Assembly: GCA_015698045.1 (NCBI GenBank)
Contig: BLAL01000012.1
Location: 1,860,001-1,924,000, forward strand
Direction: 5' to 3'
Length of the DNA stretch: 64,000 nucleotides
From: Rhizophagus clarus
Lineage: Eukaryota > Glomeromycota > Glomeromycetes > Glomerales > Glomeraceae
The notes beneath the pieces are model-generated. The model was not told the origin of the DNA. It searched no databases and saw only the letters and a program-made list of their open reading frames with translations. How positions within the stretch are numbered: position 1 is the stretch's first letter; each line of letters begins with the position of its first letter. The position numbers and the translations under genes are program-made. This document shows, piece by piece, positions 60,150 to 64,000 of this stretch.

Positions 60150-61422
60150 TTAAACATTTGAATTAACTTCCATCTCGCTATTAAATTCATTCTGAACGTC
60201 ATTGGCACTTCTATCACTCCCACGACTTCTACTACTTCTAATACTCCTATTACTTCTTTCTTCATCGTCTTCGGTGACAATACTTAATTTTGTGCTATTC
60301 ATAGAAAAAGCAGCACTAGATCTTTTACTGCCTTTCTTTTTAGCCACACGCTTACTTCTTCTGACTTTAATTTTCTTTGGTCCTTGTAAATTTGGTGGTG
60401 GTTTCCTGCTAATTTCCTTTTGATGCTTAACTACAACTAAACTGAATAATAATTGAACTATCACTGTAAAAATTAATATATATGCAAGTAAAAGTGATGC
60501 CAAATATGCGTTACACTGATGTAATAATCTTTCTGGTACTTTGTATGGATAGGATGATGCAGTACATGTTCTTAACTTATTTGATGATGCTAAAAGAATT
60601 ATACTTGGTACGGCTAATGGTGATGGAAGAATGATGTAAGATTCAAATCTTTTGATAAAAAAAAAAAAAATTAATTGAGATTCAAATTATTTTACACTTA
60701 CTTGCAATAGACCATAATATAAGCAACGTTCTGTAAAGAAAAAAAAATTTTTTTTTTTTTTAATGATCATTCACATCATGTCGATATTAACGTTAATTAG
60801 CAATAATTAATTATTTTTTTTTTTTCAAATTTATACGTACATATTTTTTGAATTATCGCTATAATATTGAATATCTTTCCATCTTCTATCAAATGAATCC
60901 AATGCCCATCCTGGTTATTTTATTAAATTTAATTTAATTTAATAAATAAATAAAATTTATGCATAAAAAATCAAAAAGGGTTATTTACCTAAGATTCCGA
61001 ATGAAACAAGTATAATAATCCAATAATATATTCTTACTATAATTATACTAAAAATAATAAACAAACTATTAATTATTTAATTTCTAAATAAATATAAAAA
61101 GAAAATAACGAAAAAGAAATTACAATAAGTTGTCTGTGTAACCAAACAAATAATTCCAATCTTCCGGATGTTGATTAACCTGTTGTTGATCTTTATTAAC
61201 TTCCGCCAATTGTACTACCTCTACATTCATTTAAAGCGAACGAAAAGAAAGAAAGAAAGTGAATAAATTATTAGTGTTAGGTTAGGTAAAAATAAATTTT
61301 AATTTAAATGATCGAATTCACTAAAGTCATGACGACTTACCACATATTCCTATTCCAATTAAAATGAGAATTTGTAAAAGAAATAAATGTTTGATAAATT
61401 TGGCTGATATTTCAGGTCCCAT
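60150..61422 (-). CDS. Multi-pass membrane protein, 6 exons, 279 aa
   Basis: Exons: 61422-61341, 61220-61124, 61047-60989, 60910-60837, 60730-60702 and 60648-60150. They total 840 nt (280 codons including stop), with GT-AG junctions and introns of 53-120 nt. The product starts MGPEISAKFIKHLFLLQILI, the first hydrophobic segment (residues about 10-27). A second lies near 60-80 (IIIVRIYYWIIILVSFGIL), a weaker one near 115-135 (YIILPSPLAVPSIILLAS) and a strong one near 163-187 (LLLAYILIFTVIVQLLFSLV). A basic, Ser/Arg-rich tail follows (KKIKVRRSKRVAKKKGSKRS) and an acidic end. The tetraspan layout recalls MARVEL-type or other fungal four-helix membrane proteins, but I do not recognise the family. 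The clean joining of six exons makes it a real gene. Confidence 0.85.
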
Positions 61423-64000
61423 TATTAAGAATTTTTCTTTTTGTTTTCTTTTTTTCTTTTTAATATTCTTTTTTTTTTTTAAATAATAATAAACTTTGTT
61501 AAAAATTTGTAATATTCGTTACGATTTTTTTTTTTTGATTTTTCAAGATTCGATTAAATAAAAAATAAATTAAAAATAATTAAAATTTCGAACTTTAGTT
61601 TTCCATAAATATGTGTGTAGTTAATGTTGAAGCCACCAACAAAAGAAAAAATATATAATCAATAATAATAAATAATAAAATAATTATATTAATATCTAAG
61701 GAAATTTCCGCAGCAAAACTCCTTCTCTCTACACGTACATAAACACCATTTAAAACAGATGTTGAGATGTTGGTGTAAAGAGAAAAAAAACCATTCTATA
61801 AAAAAGGATCATTCTATTTATACTATTTTTTCCCCTTCCATATTAAAACAACCCCATTCTAATGGTTTAGAATAAAAATTCCTTGTATGTATAATTAATT
61901 AAAGATTGCCAAATGAGGAATAATGTGCAACCCTATGTCTCCTATTTTAAGTAATTTTAATTTATTTTGCAAATCTTTTTCGTTATTTATACACAATAGT
62001 CTTAAATTTATGCAGTTCACAAGTCCACTTTCTAACCTTCAACGGCTAATAATAAACTTTCAATCTAGCATAAGAAACTATTAGTAATGAAAAATGATTT
62101 CCGGTAATGTTATTATAATCCCAGAAAAAGTAAAGTGTGATAATAAAGTGTATGAAACGTAAGTATAATATACTTAATATTTATTTAATCCATTATACCG
62201 AATTGATTGTTTTAAATTTCTTAATATATATACAGTATATCCATCCATTTACCTATCTACCATTATATATCCATTATGTACATTATGTCTATAAACCGTT
62301 AATAAAACAAATTCTTTTCAAAATAGAAAATTTTTTATAATTTATATCGTCGTGGAAAGAAATAATGATACATTAATTAGAAATTTTTTTTGAAAAAGCG
62401 AGTCATATATCGGGGGAATAATAGACATATAGGTTCATTTCCGTACTTTTCGGCAATTACAACTTTGGCCACAAAAAGATTTTCTAAAGTTCGTTTTTTG
62501 CATTGTATCCTCCCCCTTTTTTTGTGAATCGTTATTAAAAATTCGCTCTTTTTGTTTTTTTTGACGTTAAGTCATTCAGGTTTGGTGATCCCGGATTTGC
62601 AAAATTGCAATATTTATTTGAAACAATATAATATTTTAAAGTAAAACATTAGTTAATATTTAATTATAATATATATATTTTTTAGATTTTACACAAAATA
62701 TATAAAGATTAATTATATTTGCAAGGTTTTTTATCTTGACATAATAACATTTAAGGTTATATGTATAAATTATTAAAAGAATTTCCTTGTGCATACAAGT
62801 GCAGATGGCGTATTTACAGTTCTGCACCGCTATTTCTGAGTCCGTTTCGGCGTATTCTAAATTCCATATAAAGTTTTTAATAAGCCCAGTACACTATATA
62901 GATTATATAGGTAACAAAGATTGTATCATTAGAGTTTTAACGAGTTTTACGTGTAAACAAAAAAAAGGTTAAAATGTTACGGCCGAACTCAGACTTGAAT
63001 TCTAGTATAATTATAAACTTCAAGACATATCTAAAATTTCAATCGCATTTAACTGTGAATCTATGGATTCAGAAAATATTGCGTCGCTCAACAACTTATA
63101 ATACAGTAACTACTCACCCTTAAATTTTAATCCCGTGACTTCGGGCAGCATTATAAACAATGGCCGACATTAAGAAATTAGTTATGCGAGCGACAAAAAT
63201 GCCAAGATTTATGATCATATTACCAAAAAAAAAAAAAAAAAATGATTCGGTTATCAAGCAGATCTCATTTAAAAAATTAAATTTTTTGCCGTGATACATG
63301 ATAGAAAACTTATTCGTTAAATCTCGATATTTCCTGTGGAAAACTCCGTGAACTTTTTTATCATGATCGGCAAAAACTTAATAATTTCCCGTGGGATCAT
63401 CATTTTTTATAGTTGATATATTTGCTGCTCGTAAGTCTTGGTGACGTACATTAATCAATAATTTAGGGGTAGGTTATTTCAAATTACACATAAAAGAAAT
63501 TAAGGGACAACTTATATTGGTTAATATTATTTTATTATACAGTAAGCGTCTACCCTTTAATCACGTACAGGCATGCAACCAATCATTCCCTTTATATTAA
63601 AGGAATATCAAACGGTATTTTTATTAGCGTTAATGTGAAAACTCACTTTCTAAGAAACTGCCAAGAAGCGGTTAAATTATCAAGTGTTACGGATTATCTT
63701 AAACTTTGAAAATAAAGTATAATTATTCATTTAAAATTATTTAAAAAAAGAAAAGAACTATGATATTTTGATACCTAAGATAAGATAATATATATACAAT
63801 ATATAAAATATATAAAATATACAAAATATACAAAATAAAATAGATTTATGAATTTGAATAGATCGATAATCTTTTCAAAGCTAGCACTATCAGGCTAGAT
63901 CATAAATTTGAAATCATTTCTTTTGAATATATTACAATAAATATGTTGAATTCGTCGATACATTATAGAATATTGATTTGTAGGTTTGAAAGGTTTTTCC
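61423..64000. other. Gene-free right end
   Basis: The 5' flank of the membrane-protein gene, with T-rich tracts (61430-61480) near its start, then AT-rich DNA. An ataaaatatataaaatatacaaaatatac micro-repeat lies at 63790-63840. No coding sequence supported; short frames at 62137 and 62787 show no family features. Confidence 0.45.

Noticed and set aside
60202-60423. Plus-strand Leu-rich 73-codon frame
   Set aside because: It is antisense to the Ser/Arg-rich tail of the membrane-protein gene, which has full exon support.

Overview
The window looks like nuclear DNA of an arbuscular mycorrhizal fungus (Glomeromycotina, closest in style to Rhizophagus irregularis). This is inferred from the gene families and base composition, not from a database match. 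The DNA is strongly AT-rich with long A or T runs. Genes have short GT-AG introns of about 50-110 bases. The recognisable families are those expanded in these fungi: F-box/leucine-rich proteins, TKL-type protein kinases with an N-terminal Cys-rich segment, a Crinkler-like relic, and a trypsin-like protease relic. Transposon debris is abundant.

Layout. 0-3.4 kb: a single-exon F-box gene, then two short tandem duplications. 3.9-8.6 kb: a tandem triplication of a bacterial-looking jelly-roll membrane protein (two intact copies, one dead). 8.8-12.2 kb: gene relics (Crinkler-like, kinase). 14-23 kb: two intact F-box genes, an F-box relic and an F-box pseudogene with only two lesions. 23-28 kb: a hAT-type MITE with a perfect target duplication, then a decayed Ty3/Gypsy element split or flanked by a CCCTATAA-terminated element. 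29.8-34 kb: a multi-exon kinase gene with a phase-1 microexon tail, then another F-box gene. 34.8-36.2 kb: protease and LINE relics.

37.0-41.4 kb (minus strand) is the most unusual locus. It is a TKL-type kinase gene whose 5' part holds a tandem array of about 97-bp units. Nearly every unit has the form AG|NNN|GTAAGT, so it reads as a 3-base candidate exon between an acceptor and a donor. About 28 such triplets lie between two tiny phase-1 coding exons and the kinase exons. None of the triplets, in any combination in phase 1, can make a stop codon.

46.1-53.8 kb is a nest of four mobile elements, each resolved by its termini. Inverted arms made of ~170-bp tandem units enclose a CCCTATAA element (3-bp duplication). 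That encloses a GC-rich hAT-like MITE (8-bp duplication), whose target site is split by an apparently intact P-like transposon with perfect 30-bp inverted repeats, an 8-bp duplication and a 1,103-codon spliced transposase gene. 53.8-56.3 kb: a LINE-like ORF1 relic with an AAAATA tail, then a purine-rich minisatellite. 60.1-61.4 kb: an intact six-exon gene for a 279-residue membrane protein. The rest is gene-poor AT-rich DNA.

The genes do not form a pathway. The window is a typical accessory region where duplicated signalling and F-box genes expand and decay among transposons. All exon structures were worked out by eye from splice signals and reading-frame continuity and have no transcript support here.
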